Source: Carallia brachiata (Eukaryota; Streptophyta; Magnoliopsida; Malpighiales; Rhizophoraceae). Taken from it: 64,000 bases of DNA. Below, piece by piece: positions 22,970 to 36,058 of the stretch (the first letter of the stretch is position 1; every line of letters starts with the position of its first letter). A program made the position numbers and the translations under genes. The notes beneath the pieces were generated by a model, which saw only the letters and a program-made list of their open reading frames with translations, did no database searches and was not told the DNA's origin. The stretch covers positions 1,570,208-1,634,207 of the forward strand of contig JADCRB010000074.1 of NCBI GenBank assembly GCA_021464245.1. Direction: 5' to 3'.

Positions 22970-23127
22970 TCAGGAACATCCCAATAGTTTGAATTCAAAA
23001 TTTCTATTCTACAGATCTTGAGTTCAAATCTCGGAAAGGGAGATGTGAGATTTATAGGAGGAGAGAGTTACCCTCATTGTATGGTTCACGGTCCAATAAA
23101 TCTCTTAATAGACAAAAAAAACAAAAA
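22970..23127 (+). mobile_element. Second, degenerate SINE-like copy
   Basis: It carries GAGTTCAAATCTCGG (B-box-like) and ends in CTTAATAGACAAAAAAAAC, similar to the tail junction of the SINE immediately to its left (TTTTTATAGACTAAAA). The 5' half is not recognisable. Confidence 0.45.
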
Positions 23128-23866
23128 ACTTGTTGAAATGTATCAGGTCCTCTCCTCTTCTCCCCCCAAAGGCAGCATTTGAGTCTACCGACGAGGGAAG
23201 AGTTGCCAGTTTCTACTTTGTACAGCTTTATGCCTGAATTGGCTGCCCGGCCAGTCGGCTCCCGAGATTTCTTCGGTTGCGGACACGTCGGAAGGCTGAA
23301 TTCACAGCAATCTCATCTTAAAGATTTAAGACACTTATTTTCCCAAAAAAAAAAAAAAAAAAAAGATTTAAGATGATTAAAATCGTAGAATTCTAAAAGA
23401 CTCGGAGCAACAAATGATGGCTGAAACCATTGCTGAAAGAACAATTCACCAAGTTAATTATTAAGAAAAAAAGTTGGTATTCCGGTGATTTTTGTTTTGA
23501 GATTTATTTCGAATAAAATGACAACTCTTATTTTTAAAACGAGAACTGATATTTTTAAAATTTTTGTTATTTTAATATTTTAAAAATATTAGTTGTGGTT
23601 TTAAAAATAATGATCCCCGTTATATCTAAGACAAGTTTTATGATAAAACTGTATGTATGCATGCTCAATTATTAATGCATGCATGCTCGTAGAACCAAAT
23701 GTTAGGATCAAGCGCTTGCTTTGGGGCCAACACCAAATGCTTCATTTTTCATGCACGAATGTTCAGACCATTAACATTAATTTGAAGAAGTTCAAAGGTT
23801 GGCAGGTTTCAACTATATATATATATATCCGAAAGATTATCAAACTAAGAAAGGAAATTTGAAAAA

Positions 23867-25160
23867 ATGGCCGAAGAGAAGAAGACAGATAAATTGAAGC
23901 AAAAGGAAGTATCTTACTACAATGACTGCGATAGTGAAGATGATGGGGAAGTGCATGACCGTCCAGTTGTGAAGCTGAGACTTGATCCTCCGAAGAAGCT
24001 TCTTGTGTTTGATCTTGGCGGGGTGCTCCGCCACAAGGTGCACATGGGCTCGGGGTTCAGTATTCCTATGTCTCGCCCTGCTGATGCTGCCTTTGGAATT
24101 TTTCTTGGTTTACAATTCTGTTTTTTTTACTAAGTTTTTGTCTTGAATAATTGTACTTTGATCATTTAAGCAATCGTTTGCCAGAGCTAAATGCTTTACT
24201 TCTCTCACTTGCAGTTTATAAATGGCCTTTTTGTGAAGATTTCCTGAGATTTTGCCTTGAAAATTTCGAAGTGGCAATCTGGTCTTCTGCTAAAGAGTTA
24301 ATGGAATTGTTTTTTATGTTTTATATATATTTTCAAATTGATTGTGCTGTTCAATGTCGGATTTTAATTTTTTATCTTTGATATTGACAGACGGATTGTG
24401 AACGATGCACTGGATTGTGTGATGGGCGAATTGAGAAGAAAGCTGCTGTTCGTTTGGGTAAGCGTTACTTGGTTTTTTAGTTCTCTAGTCCTCTGTTATG
24501 ACGTTTCTTTTTCAATCTCAGGACCAATGTACAAATGCTGGATTTAAGACCTGGGAGAACAAAGGACAAACCCATATTTCTGAAGAATTTGAGCAAATTG
24601 TGGGACGACAAGCACTCTGATACCCCATGGCGCAAAGGAAAATATTCTCCCAAAAACACTTTGCTGATTGATGATTTGCCTTAATAAGGCACTTTTAAAT
24701 CCTGTAATAATCTGAAATTATCTTTAAAATTAGGTGTTTAACATGTCTCAAATTAGATACATGTTGACTGAGCTCCTTTTCTGCTATCGTAGCCTTGTAC
24801 AGCATTGTTTCCCACTGAATACAAGGCTGAGCATGTCAATGATACCGCTTTAGGTGAGGATTATCATATGATCATGCGAATTATCTGAGTTTCAATCCAT
24901 GCTTAGACTAAATCACTAATTGGGGTTTTTCTTTTTCTTTTCATTTTTTTTTTCGTTAGGTGCTAATGGCGTGCTTCGTCTATACTTGGATGGCCTGGTA
25001 GAAGCAGATGATGTGCCTGCATATGTTAAGGGACATCCATGATGTGCCTGCATATGCTAAGGGACATCCATTGGGACAGCCTGCTGTAACGGCCAGTGAT
25101 CCTGATTGGGGTTATTATTCCAGTGTAATAGATATGGCGAAAAATGGGCAGTTGAAGTGA
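23867..25160 (+). pseudogene. FCP1-homology (HAD-type) phosphatase-like gene, broken
   Basis: Related to plant proteins with an FCP1/NLI-interacting-factor domain in the HAD superfamily. Exons: 23867-24107, 24215-about 24303, 24391-24457, 24522-24703, 24793-24853, 24960-25160. Visible blocks: LLVFDLGGVLRHK (HAD motif I position, but the second Asp and the Thr of DxDxT are replaced), YKWPFCEDFLRFCL, VAIWSSAKE, RIVNDALDCVMGE, NTLLIDDLP, NGVLRLYLDGL, ending in IDMAKNGQLK. Frame breaks: an extra A at 24561-24563, an extra A at 24681-24686 making TAA TAA, and a 31-bp tandem duplication (25010-25040, 25041-25071, one mismatch) that creates TGA. The donor of exon 2 is also unclear. The duplication is too long for a usual read error, so this copy may really be dead. 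Confidence 0.7.
25010..25071 (+). repeat. 31-bp tandem duplication in the phosphatase coding sequence
   Basis: Two adjacent copies beginning GATGTGCCTGCATATG, differing by one T/C. 31 is not a multiple of three, so the frame is shifted and a TGA arises at the junction; the second copy continues the family frame (GHPLGQPAVTASDPDWGYY). Confidence 0.95.
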
Positions 25161-25772
25161 TAAGCAGCAGATGAAATGTTCAGGATGGGCTGCTATAGCA
25201 GCAGTTAGCTGCACACTCATGATTTAGCACTCTTATTATTCCCAATGAAGCTGAGCTTGAAAGTTTGGTGGCTTCGTTTTACTGATTTCTTGGAAGGATG
25301 TTTTGGTAAATATCTTCGTATTATTGCTGGCGATGCTCTTTATTAAACTGAAAGTCATAACTGAGTGTCAAAACTTTCAAACCAGTTTAATTGAAAAGAA
25401 AACAAAAACAATTGTGAAGTAGAAACAAAATTTTCTCAGCAGTTAGATGGTCAAATTCAATAATAATAATAATAATAAAAAGGATAAACTATGAGCTATT
25501 GTTAAATGAGAATAAATTACTACTTAAGTGTAGTCATAGTCTATATGGTCTTACTCAATTGAAAATTGAACAACAGAAGTACATAAGCAAAGTCCCATGC
25601 TTCAGTGCGGTATCCAGGAGGAATGTTCCAATAACATTGAACAAAATGAAAGAAAAAAAAAGATAGGAGGATGCAACTGTATGATCTACGGGAGAGGCAT
25701 TCTCCATCTGATCTAACCGTAAGATTATCACAATGAACTTTGTCAGTAAATCAGATAGAATTAGTCTTTCAA
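25161..25772. other. Tail-to-tail gap between phosphatase and AHL genes
   Basis: 3' UTR sequence of both genes plus an (AAT)n run at 25460-25478. It may contain a further 3' exon or UTR of the AHL gene (acceptor-like CTTTGCAG on the minus strand near 25815). Confidence 0.4.
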
Positions 25773-28700
25773 TTATCTTTGTCGTGCCAGCCTGTAAGTG
25801 ACTAAAGTATACCTGCAAAGGAAAATTAAATGAGTACTAAATAAACAAAATTTTCCTAAAGACAGGAAAAGAACTTTGTGAGACCTACACATGCCTTGGA
25901 TATCATCTTCACTGGGCAGAGACACATTGATGTCTGGAGAAGGCCTCTGATTTGACATGTGATCTGTTGCATTCCAGCAACCAGCAGTGTTAGAATTACT
26001 GGCAACTGGCTTTTGTTTGCCAGTTTCAATGTTATCTGCTCCTCTATGGCCCTGCCCCGATATTGCTGGGCAAGATGGTGAAGCATCCTTGTCTGTCAAA
26101 GATGCAGGAGAAGTCACATATGTCTGACCCGCAGGTTTTGCCTCTGAGATTGGTCTTGCGGCTGTCACCATTTCTGGAGCACCTGGGACCACAGAAGCCA
26201 TAGTATTTTCGCGATAGTGCTTTCTCCTTTGAGTCTTGTTACCATTAGGCGTGAAGCTACCTACAACAATCTTAGCAAATAAAGAAAATCCAAATTACTT
26301 ATGTTCGCGATATTTAAGTTGCATAAGTCATAATGTAACTACTATTCCATTGTGACTGGAGGTCAAGAGTGTGGAAGGCTTGCACTGGGATGTTTTTTTT
26401 TTTTTGTTTCTTTTTTCTTTTCCTTCCATGGCTGAAGGTACTTAAAAACCATATGTTGGCACATGCTTCTAATTTCTGTTTAACAATGGAATCTCTATGC
26501 ATTGATTTTTGGGAACTCAAATGTACACAGAACAGCTTGAAGTACCTGGATGGGGCTAGCAGCCAATAGTAAACCGGCGACACCACCGCCTATCACCCGA
26601 CCATCGGGGCCAGCTAATGAAACGCTTAGTCCACCTGTCCTACTCCTTACACCACCAGCTTCAGTTACTGTGAATGACCCAGATAAAGAGAGTATTTCAA
26701 AGCGGCCCTGTAAAATTATGTGCATTTGTTGTTAAAAGAAGGCAGAAATAAGTCGACAAGAAGACATTTTAATTCAGACGGGCAAAATTTTTCCTCCAAA
26801 GAAAAAGTGCACAATAATAAAATTTATCCGCGTTGCACAATAATATGTCTATAGTGCTTGGTAAAAAATTGAAATCTCCAAAGAAAATACCTTCCCTAGA
26901 TTTAATATTTATCCACATTGCAAATTCATCTCTTATTAAAAAACAACAGTACAAAATAGATCAAGACACTTCGTAGACACCCTCATCACTACAAAACACT
27001 ATTTTGTGATGGTAATAGTGCTTTTTTCCCCCTAATTCTGAGCAAGTCACTGGTGGGTTCATTTCTGAAGTTTGTAGAAAACTGTTTGGGAATGGGATAT
27101 ACAACTTTCCCCCAGCAGCCCATTCCATTTCAATGAGGGTTCCAACCTTCACTGATTAGTAACTTCGTGCAAACCAGTGCCAACAGTTCTGAATTAATAC
27201 GAATTCTGATGGGTCTCAGGTTCCAGGATATGCATACAGTGAAATCACAAAGCATAGGTTTACTTCAAGGCTCCAATCACAGATGAAAAACAGAAAATCC
27301 AGGATAGAATAGCAAAACCCCTCAAAACAAAAATGGAAATAGAATAATTCCATTTAAAAAAAAGAAACAAAGAAAAGAGACAAATTGAAAGACGGCCATC
27401 GGTAATAATCTCAAACACATTATTTGCTGAAGTAAAGAAGAATAAGGTCCCATTAAACAAGATCATGTAGAAAAGATAAATGCCAATGACAAAAGTTTGG
27501 AGAGCAGTAAGTGGTAAAAGAACATGCCTCGTATGTCAGGATACCACCCGAAGATCCCGGTTGGCGAATTGTAACGTTAGAAACTGCTCCGTTGGCTGAG
27601 AGAACACAAATTCCTCTTGGGCCTTTTTGCCAGAGTGAGACAATTTTTCCTGCAACATCCTGCGAGTAACATAGCAAGACATCAGCGTCAATGCGTCATT
27701 ATCCCAAAAGGACATTCTTATAAAAAAAAAAAAAATAATTAAATTAGAGATTGGCAAAAGAAATTAATTAAATTAAAACCCATGTAATTACCTCCCCAGT
27801 ATTCACTGTAACCACGTGAGGAGTGAAATCCCCTCCTGCTGTGTTTGCAAAAAGCTCGCCTTCATTAGATCAAAAAGACCATATGTGAGGTAAATCTAGT
27901 CAACTAGATTCGGCAATACACTATGAAAAAAACAAAGATTCAACATTTTTGTGCCAAAGAAGAAAAAGTAATTTACTTTGTTCTAAACAAATATCCCAAA
28001 AAAAAAAAAAAAAAGAGAGAAAAAAGAAGCCTAACAGAATATGTAGATGCCAAATTTTTTTGTCTGGTACATTGAAGAATAATTCCTTTATTCTTCAATA
28101 AGGATAGAATTGGGATTCAATAACCTTGTCAATGTTCATTCTATCTTTAAAAAATTAAATTAATGTAGAAAATCCTAGTCTCCAACTGATTTTTTTTTTT
28201 TTTGGTACATCCAATTGATATTTTATGCTTTCAGAACGAAACCCTAACCCAAGGAACTTAAAACCCAGAAAAACAGATCAAAATTGAAAGCAAAAAGAGA
28301 AATGGACAATGGAAGTATGGGACAGTTAAGTGACAAAAAAACCAACCTCAATTACATTTAGTACCATATTCCAAAGTCCAAACAAACCACCTTCCCCCTT
28401 GTCCCCCCTACTGTAGTTCTTCCTTTGTAGGTTATAATTAGTTGATAGTATGTAGGTGGGTAGGTGAGAAAATTATGAGAAACAAATATTATATCAGAAA
28501 AAAACTCCCTTGCTTCTGGGTTCATTTCCTGAAGAAGATTTAAGAAATGATAACCCTACTTCAAGAAGAAATTATACCAACTCACCAACAAGACCACATA
28601 ATTAGGCTTTTGGCCCTTTTTCTTTCGATATATTTTATCGACTACCAAACAGTGCTCCAATGCAAGCCAACAAGTAAAGTAGGCGAAAAACATCAAACAA

Positions 28701-29342
28701 GCATTAAATTTCCCAAAAAATAAAAATAAAAATGATTAAGATCTTTGAGATTTTTTCACAAAACAAAAAAAAAAAAAAAAGGTTGTAGTTCGGCAGCTTG
28801 AGAGTTGAGACTCACTCACCTAAAGAAGCAAGAAGCTGCCAGTTACCGGAGCCAGGAGGCCTGCCTCGACCTCGCTTGGAAGAAGAAGAAGAAAACGAAG
28901 AAAAAGTGAGAAACTGTTCGGAAGGAGGAGGAGAAGAGGTCAAGAAAGAGAAGCCAGACGGTGGCAATTGGGTCAAAACTCCTCCTCCTCCACTCATTGA
29001 CTGCTGGAACTGAAACGGCAATGGCTTCGATTTCACCCTTAGGTTCCCATCTGCATCATACTTTCTTGGCCTCCCTCTTTTCTTTTTCCCAACACTTCCA
29101 CTGCCTTGCCCTTCCACTCCCCCACCGCCGCCGCCTCCGCCGCCACCGCCACTTCCTGCGGCTATTACTGCACTAAGATTATTCCTCCTCTCCGTTCCCA
29201 TATTTTCTACTGCCACGTCCAGGTTCATGTTTACACTCGTTGCCTGAGGAACTGCCACCGCTGTGCTGGTCACCGTGGGTGAAGCTGAGTCCGACTCCGA
29301 GTTCCCGGGTGACCCGGAAACAGTGCTCTCCTTTTCATCCAT
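25773..29342 (-). CDS. AHL: AT-hook motif nuclear-localized protein (AHL), two AT-hooks plus PPC domain
   Basis: Nuclear matrix-associated DNA-binding protein that regulates growth and development by binding AT-rich DNA. Exons: 29342-28820, 27859-27792, 27659-27528, 26707-26546, 26270-25773. Start MDEKESTVSGSPGNSE. Features in order: an 11-glycine run, AT-hook 1 KKKRGRPRKYDADGN, AT-hook 2 SKRGRGRPPGSGNW, and a PPC/DUF296 domain from ELFANTAGGDFTPHV through GRFEILSLSGSF to AGLLLAASPIQ. Two hooks of these types fit the type II AHL class. The intron after exon 3 uses a GC donor (TACGAG then GCATGT), needed to keep LTYE-GRFEIL in frame. Read to the stop at 25773 it has about 460 residues, long for the family; a second GC donor after DDIQ (CAAG then GCATGT, about 25893) could give an earlier end, so the C-terminus is uncertain. 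Confidence 0.9.
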
Positions 29343-29529
29343 CAAAAAAAAAAAAAACGTGGTTGGTCGGTGCAAACTCAGACAGAAAGAAAGCAGCTGT
29401 TTCTATTTTCTAGAAGTGGGAAGGAAGGAAGGAAAAGAAAAGCGAAGCAGAGTTTGAAGCAAAGAGGGAAACTGCAAATGGCGCCACAACGTGCAATTTT
29501 TTGATGTGTCCCGTTTGGTTTTTTTTTTA

Positions 29530-29532
<3 letters not shown>

Positions 29533-29570
<38 letters not shown>
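29533..29570 (+). repeat. (GA)19 microsatellite upstream of AHL
   Basis: Uninterrupted GA repeat about 190 bp before the AHL start codon, thus in or near its 5' UTR/promoter. GA tracts at such positions can be bound by BPC-type GAGA-binding proteins. Confidence 0.95.
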
Positions 29571-29575
<5 letters not shown>

Positions 29576-30699
29576 GCTTCCAAACCATTAATGGAGGCTG
29601 CTGATTTAAGGTACTGTGCTACTGTGAGAATTGGTCTCTTTCTTGTCTGGACTCCACACACCACCTATCTCACAATTCCTATATTGCCCTTCTGCTTTGT
29701 AAAGTAAATATTTTATATTTATTCTGACTTTATAAAATTCAACTTGTTCTGCACTGGAACATTTTCCTAAACGGAAAAATTAAATTTCGCATTGGCCGCC
29801 AATCAATGCCATTTTCAAAACCCATGAGCAGGGGTATCAATAAAGTATTATTATTGCATTTATTATTTTTTATCTACTAAAATAAAAATATTTATTATGT
29901 TTATTATCACTTAAAGATTAACAATAACATATGTGGTTCAAAGGAATAACATCTTTTTTAGTTGTAAATATTTATAAATTTTTATAATTAAATTTTAAAT
30001 CTTTCAATATTTATAATTTAGTCTCACACATTTTAGATTTTTTATAATCGAGTTCATTCTATTAATGGCCGTTAGTTAAATTACTTAAAACGTACTTTGA
30101 CTAAATAAAAATAAATTAAAATAATTCCCGAATAGTATATCTTAAAAAGCATAAATCTTGTTTCTTTGGTATTTTTTCATCTTAGAATTTTACAAAAGCA
30201 ATTAAAATACCCTATTTAAGATTTTTTTAATTCGCTTCTATTTAATCAAATTAAGATTTAAAAGATTTGACTGACGATCATTAAAAAATTTTGTTGTTAA
30301 AGATATAAAAAGTATGAAATTTAATTAAAAAAATTAAAACGCTGGAGAGTTAATTATAAAAACTTATAAACGTTTAGGATTAAAAATTATGTGTTCCTCC
30401 AATAGTTGAAGTTATCTGAAGACATTTATAAATAAATGTAGACAGAGTTGAAAAAAAAAAAAGTCGATGGGTAATTCCTGCTCAAGTTGTGATGTTACCA
30501 AAAATGACCAACGGAAATTGCAGGACGGTACTGGGACATCTACAACACGATTTTTTTTTTATTATTATTTTGGAGTATTTTTGCCTGTTATAAAAGTGGG
30601 GAAAATATAAAAAAGAATTTCCAGTCAAAAGAATGCTGTACTGTTAAAGCGAAAAACCCCTCGTAATATGCTTTATTTTTTATTGTTAAGCCAATAAAA

Positions 30700-30723
30700 G
30701 GTTCGAACTTCGAAGTTCGAACC
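30700..30723. repeat. Perfect 24-bp palindrome
   Basis: GGTTCGAACTTC is followed without spacer by its reverse complement. Each arm begins with GGTTCGAAC, the consensus of a tRNA B-box, so two B-boxes lie head-to-head. No tRNA cloverleaf surrounds it. Confidence 0.9.
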
Positions 30724-33700
30724 CCTAGCTTACGTTACTGATTCACTGAACATTATTTGACTCACAATTGTAACTTAAAAATTAATTGGGATGCCCGCGT
30801 TTAAAAGTTTAAACGCCCCTGCCTGTCTATCCATTTTCCAGACAAAAGATTCCTGCAATGGAAGATGTGAGTAAATTAATTACTAAATAAGAGTAGTCAC
30901 CTTTTTTTTTACAAAAAAAATACCTATGTTAGTGTAATACTTATAGGTCCATATTGGAGCATTCCACCATTTTCATAATACCTCATGTAACTATTTTTTA
31001 AATAATAAATTTATTATTAAAATACTGTTAAATTTAAATAAATTTCTTTCATACTTAGTCTCATTATTAACAAGTAAATAATCTAACAATGTGCACTCGA
31101 CAATAAACCTATTTATGCAGGATGGATAACAACGAACTTAAATCAACACGAAAGGAAGTATATCAAATTATTAACTAAACTAGGATCTCAACTAATAGTA
31201 ATTACGTGTCTTATTCATTTAAATATGAAAAATCTGATTAAACCGAAATTTTACATTACATGGATCATTTGAAAAAATCTACACAATAGGACTGCTAGAC
31301 ATTAATTATTATCATATTATTGACTAACATATTGAATAAAAAAATACATATGGATTGGCATGTGTAAGTGGCAAATAAAGATAACTTAATATGTCATTTT
31401 ATTAATATATTTTTTTTGTTTGACCAAAAAAATTAATATTTTTCATGAGGCTGCCTTTGAATACTTCAACGGAGATGATATTTGCCCGCTTTTCACAAAC
31501 TGACTACGGTATCATACCAAATAATCCTCAAAGTTTTAACTATTCAACTATTCTCATGTGCGAATTTTTATTGTAATTGATTGAAATATTTTGTTTAAAT
31601 TTTTTAATTTTATATTTAAATTTTAATAACTCTATTATCATTTTTAGCCTTTCATTTCCTTTATAAATATCCTCATAGGGGAACAAATCTCATGAACTTA
31701 AGTTTCGAGATTGGTACATAATTGCCCGTCCAAAATTTAGTTTTGTAGATGCACCTTATCCCCTGTAGTAATGAATGTTGTTATATGTTGAGGCAGACTA
31801 TAATTTACTGTGAAATTTTTTTCCTACATATTTTGCCTGTAGAGTTGTTTATTTATACAAAATCTATTTATCTTATATAAAATATTTAATGTGCAATACA
31901 ACTTTTTTCCAAAAATCGGAAGGCAGGGAAAAAAAAAAAACTGGGCGGAAGAATTGTTCTTTTCTTTTAAAAGGCAAATACAGAGAAAACTCCGATCCGG
32001 TCCTACAAGACAAAAAGGTAAAACAGTTGCATTGCATAAAAGCTGTCGGTAGTAGGACCTTCGACGACTTGGTCTACGCAGAAAAACACGAAACTCGAAA
32101 CCCTACTCCTGGAGAGGTATGATTTCCTGCGTCAATCTTGGCCCATCTATCGTCTGCCCCGCTATGATGTCCGTTGGATCTCTAGAACAATGAAACGGCG
32201 ATTCCTTAAAATTGAATTGACTTCTGCAGATTTGCCTAATTGCTTGTGGCAGAACTATTTGCGTCCAATGCATTGCCGCTTCACAAAAATTTAAGTCTAA
32301 ACCATTTTATTTATACAAACGGAAAAACAATACAGTCTCTATGACTCGACATGATAATCAAGTAATGATCTAATGTACTTTTTTTTTTTTGTTCGGTACA
32401 TTCAAGCCCAAGTTTTGCCACTCACCCTTAATTGGAGGAATTAAGTGTAAAGTATACGTCGTTAGATTTTAAATTTGTTAAAATTGATATTGAATATGAA
32501 AAATATTTATTTACGTTTAATAATATTCAGATAGTAGTGCACCTTTAAGATTAAAAGAGCACGTGAAAGGCCAAACATTGGTCTCAACCTCCGGTAGTAT
32601 TGCCAACATACATGGAACCCTATTTAAAAAAAAAGAAAAACACAAGCGCCAGAAAAAAGAGTAATTTTAGCTTTATTGAAAATTTCATGCAAAAGCTTTG
32701 TTACCCAAAAGAATGAGTGTTAACAGAAACTACCACCCTACGTGTTTGTTTTCTACTTAGAGGTACAAGGATCAAATCTCAAATTTCTTCACTTGTTTTT
32801 TTTTTAATAATGATTTATCATTTTTTATAAAATTTTTTTTAAAATTAATATACCATTTGAGATGATAGTTAATAGTAATCTGATCTGTTTTTTTCGTACT
32901 TATCCAAATTTGAGTCTTCTTCTTATCTCATGCTTCCAAGATTAAAAAGAATTTATATTGAAAACTCAGTGTTAGAATTTAGATTTACTAACATCGTCAT
33001 CAAATATAAGTCTAATAATGTTTTGATCGAGGGTTCTTCATACAAAAAATGTTAAATAAAAACGTGAACATGTGAATTTAAACTTTAATTCTCAAACATA
33101 ATGACTAACATATTTATAATATATATATTTTTTTAAGTTAACAGAATACTACCAGTAACTTTTTTGACTTTTTGTTAAAAAAATTATTTATTCGGTAGAT
33201 CGAAAAATTAACAAAAATAATAAAAGTGAAGGGACGTTGTTTTGCTTTTAAAATGTAGACCCGCGTATGTTTTACTTGTTTTTTTAATATATATATAATT
33301 TTTTTAGTATATATATATATATTATTTTATTTTATTTTATTTTTTTTGAGTAAAGATTTTACATTTACTTCCTCGCACAATTTATTGACGCTTCTATTTG
33401 TTTGATGCTCTCTAACTGCTAGCGTTTTGGTGCCTTCGGTTTCAAAATTCAAGCACGTGACGAGCGTAACAACCAAAGCAAACGCATTTTTCCGATGTAT
33501 CAACTAAAGCACGTGCGAGTATAGTGCCAGTGGTATGCATAGCCAACCTGAATTACACTTTTGGAATTATAGTTAAAGTATATATATTAAGGCTTGAATA
33601 GAAAATAACTGTGTGGCATAGATGGATGGCCACGATTTTACTGGGAAATATAAGAAAATTATAATTTTCAATATGAATTTAAGGTCTGATTTATTGTGTC

Positions 33701-34626
33701 ATAGGCATGGTTCTAAAATTTCAATCACCTTGCACACACACCTGGACTTATTTAATAATTTGAAATACAGTTTGTGAACTTTTTTTTTGGGGGGGGGGGA
33801 TTGATCGTGAAGTCAATTAAGATCTGAATATTTTGGATATATTTTTTGTTTTTAGGTTTATATATCTAAATAAATTGAGACCTAAAAATAATCTGAATTA
33901 AAATGACTTAATCTTAAATCAATTAATTAGTTTAAATAGTCGCATATATTAAAATTCTAACTATAATCCTTATATGATAAGACCTATCTTATTTTATTTG
34001 TTTCTTTCATGTTACTCTTTAGCTGAAAGCCATGCCAACATCAAACATCAAAATAGAAGCAAAACATCCAAAGAGCATTCAGTTGATCATTTTTTATGGT
34101 ATGTTTGATTTGTGAGAATTTAGAGAGAAAGAAAAAAGATTAGAAAATTTTAATCAAAAAATATCATTACTACTTTATTATTTTTTTATAATTTTTCCTT
34201 TCTCATAATTTTTTAATCAATATAAATAACACTATTTTCTGACAACTTTTTCTCTCATAAATTATCATTTATTTTTTTAATTATTTTTTCTCACAATTTT
34301 CTCATCAATTTAAATAATTTTATTTTTTTACAAATTTCTTTTGATTAACTTTCTAACCATCAAAATAAAGCGAAAGCCTAACTTTTTCCTATTTTAAATT
34401 TCTCTGTCTCCTACTGAGGCTCTTCTATAGATAAAGTAAAAAGTTCAAAAAAAAAAAAAAAAAAGACTACTTGTGAAAAAAGCATCCACTATGACGTGAA
34501 GTGAAATCGAAGTTTTGGATTTTCGTAATAATCATATAAGATCTCTAGGTTCCTTTTTCCTTATAATTTTTCCCTGTTGTTTCTGTTTGCTGGCGACCGG
34601 CGTACCTAAAAGGCTTGAAAGGCTAA

Positions 34627-35118
34627 TGGTGTGTTCGGATTTGGACATGGGACGAGCAAGAAAGTAATAAGAAAAAAAATGATGAAAAAAAAATTAAAAT
34701 TAGAGAAAATAAATTTTTTGGTAGTTATTTGGATATATTATAATTAGATGAAAAAAATTATGAAAAAGTTAATTTATTATTTAAATATATGGAAAGAATA
34801 GAAAGAAAAAAAATATTATATATATCAAACAGCTACTTTGCCCCTCAATTCTTTTGATTGATGTTTACCCAATATTTTACATAAACAATATTAATGATGG
34901 CAATTTAGTAATTTTATGTAAACAATACATTATGGGTCTTCTATTGGTTACTCTTTCTCACATTTTGGTGAGAAAGATAATTTGTGTGCTCGCATGATTA
35001 TTTTCTTCAATTTTTTGGATTGATTTCTTTCTCCAGTTATTAGTCAAACACAAAAATGCACCCATTTTATTCCACTTCAATTCTTTCCACCCCAATTCTC
35101 ACAATTCAAACAATACAT
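34627..35118. mobile_element. Possible Tourist-like MITE, degenerate
   Basis: Flanked by TAA on both sides. The left end TGGTGTGTTCGGATTTGG and the reverse complement of the right end ATGTATTGTTTGAATTGTG are alike but not identical; T/A-rich interior. Weak without related copies. Confidence 0.3.
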
Positions 35119-36058
35119 TAAACTATCAACTTCATATTTGTATCTAAAGATATGATAAGGAGTGACGCAGCTAGGCTTCAAAAGGAGATATTCCTTCTTG
35201 TTTCCACTGGCCATGTGGAGAGAGAGATAAGGGATTTAAAGGCAATTAATATCATTTTTTAAAAGGAAAATACTTTTTAAAATTGTAATTATTTACTGAT
35301 CCCTGACAGTTCATTGTGGGCTGCCACCCATTAAAATGAGAAATTTGGTCTCCCAAAGCAGTGCATTGATAAAAGGAATTTGGAAGCTTAAATATTCAAG
35401 TCCGATTAAAAATCTCGGTGAGTCCCAACAAAATACAATTAGAAACCACCATAAAATCTCTTCAGCTAGAGGATTGTCCACTCTAATTAAAGACCCCCTT
35501 TAAAAATTTTGAAAGTATCTAAGGACCCAATTTAAAAATACTATTTTTTTATTCATAAAATGAAAAAATAAGGACACCCTCTAAAAATACTACTTTGGTT
35601 ATTCTCACAAATAGAGAGGTGGGTGTGCGCGTGAGCCTTTGGGTGGGCTTGGGCGCCTGGGGAAACCGTTTTAGAATTTAGATACAGTGGCCAATTGTAA
35701 GGGAGAAAAATAAATTGACTACGCGCGAAATAAAGCTGCCAAAACATAATTAATGCGCGAGGCTGATAAATCAAAGCCTCTTTTCGGCCTGAATCCATGT
35801 GGGCTTGATTCTAGCAAAAATCACGCGTAGACAAATCCAAAAAAATTTGACAAAAAATAAATCCAAAAGATATTTTTTGATAAAAACAATAAACAATTCG
35901 TATTTACTTGCATCAATCCGCCACGTGGATGCGCATTTCTCTCTAATAGTGGCACCAATGAATTAAAAGTTCAGTAAATTGTTGTATTAAGTCCGTTTAA
36001 TAGTTATTTTGGCGTGTTCAATGAAAGCAAATACCTAAACTAGCAAAGTTTAATGTAA

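Larger units (their letters stand above)
21496..23866. other. Head-to-head intergenic region between PPR and phosphatase genes
   Basis: AT-rich; contains a long foldback (21789-22086) and two tRNA-derived SINE copies (22819-22954 and about 22970-23120), each listed separately. An A-run is at 23345-23363. No genes seen. Confidence 0.5.
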
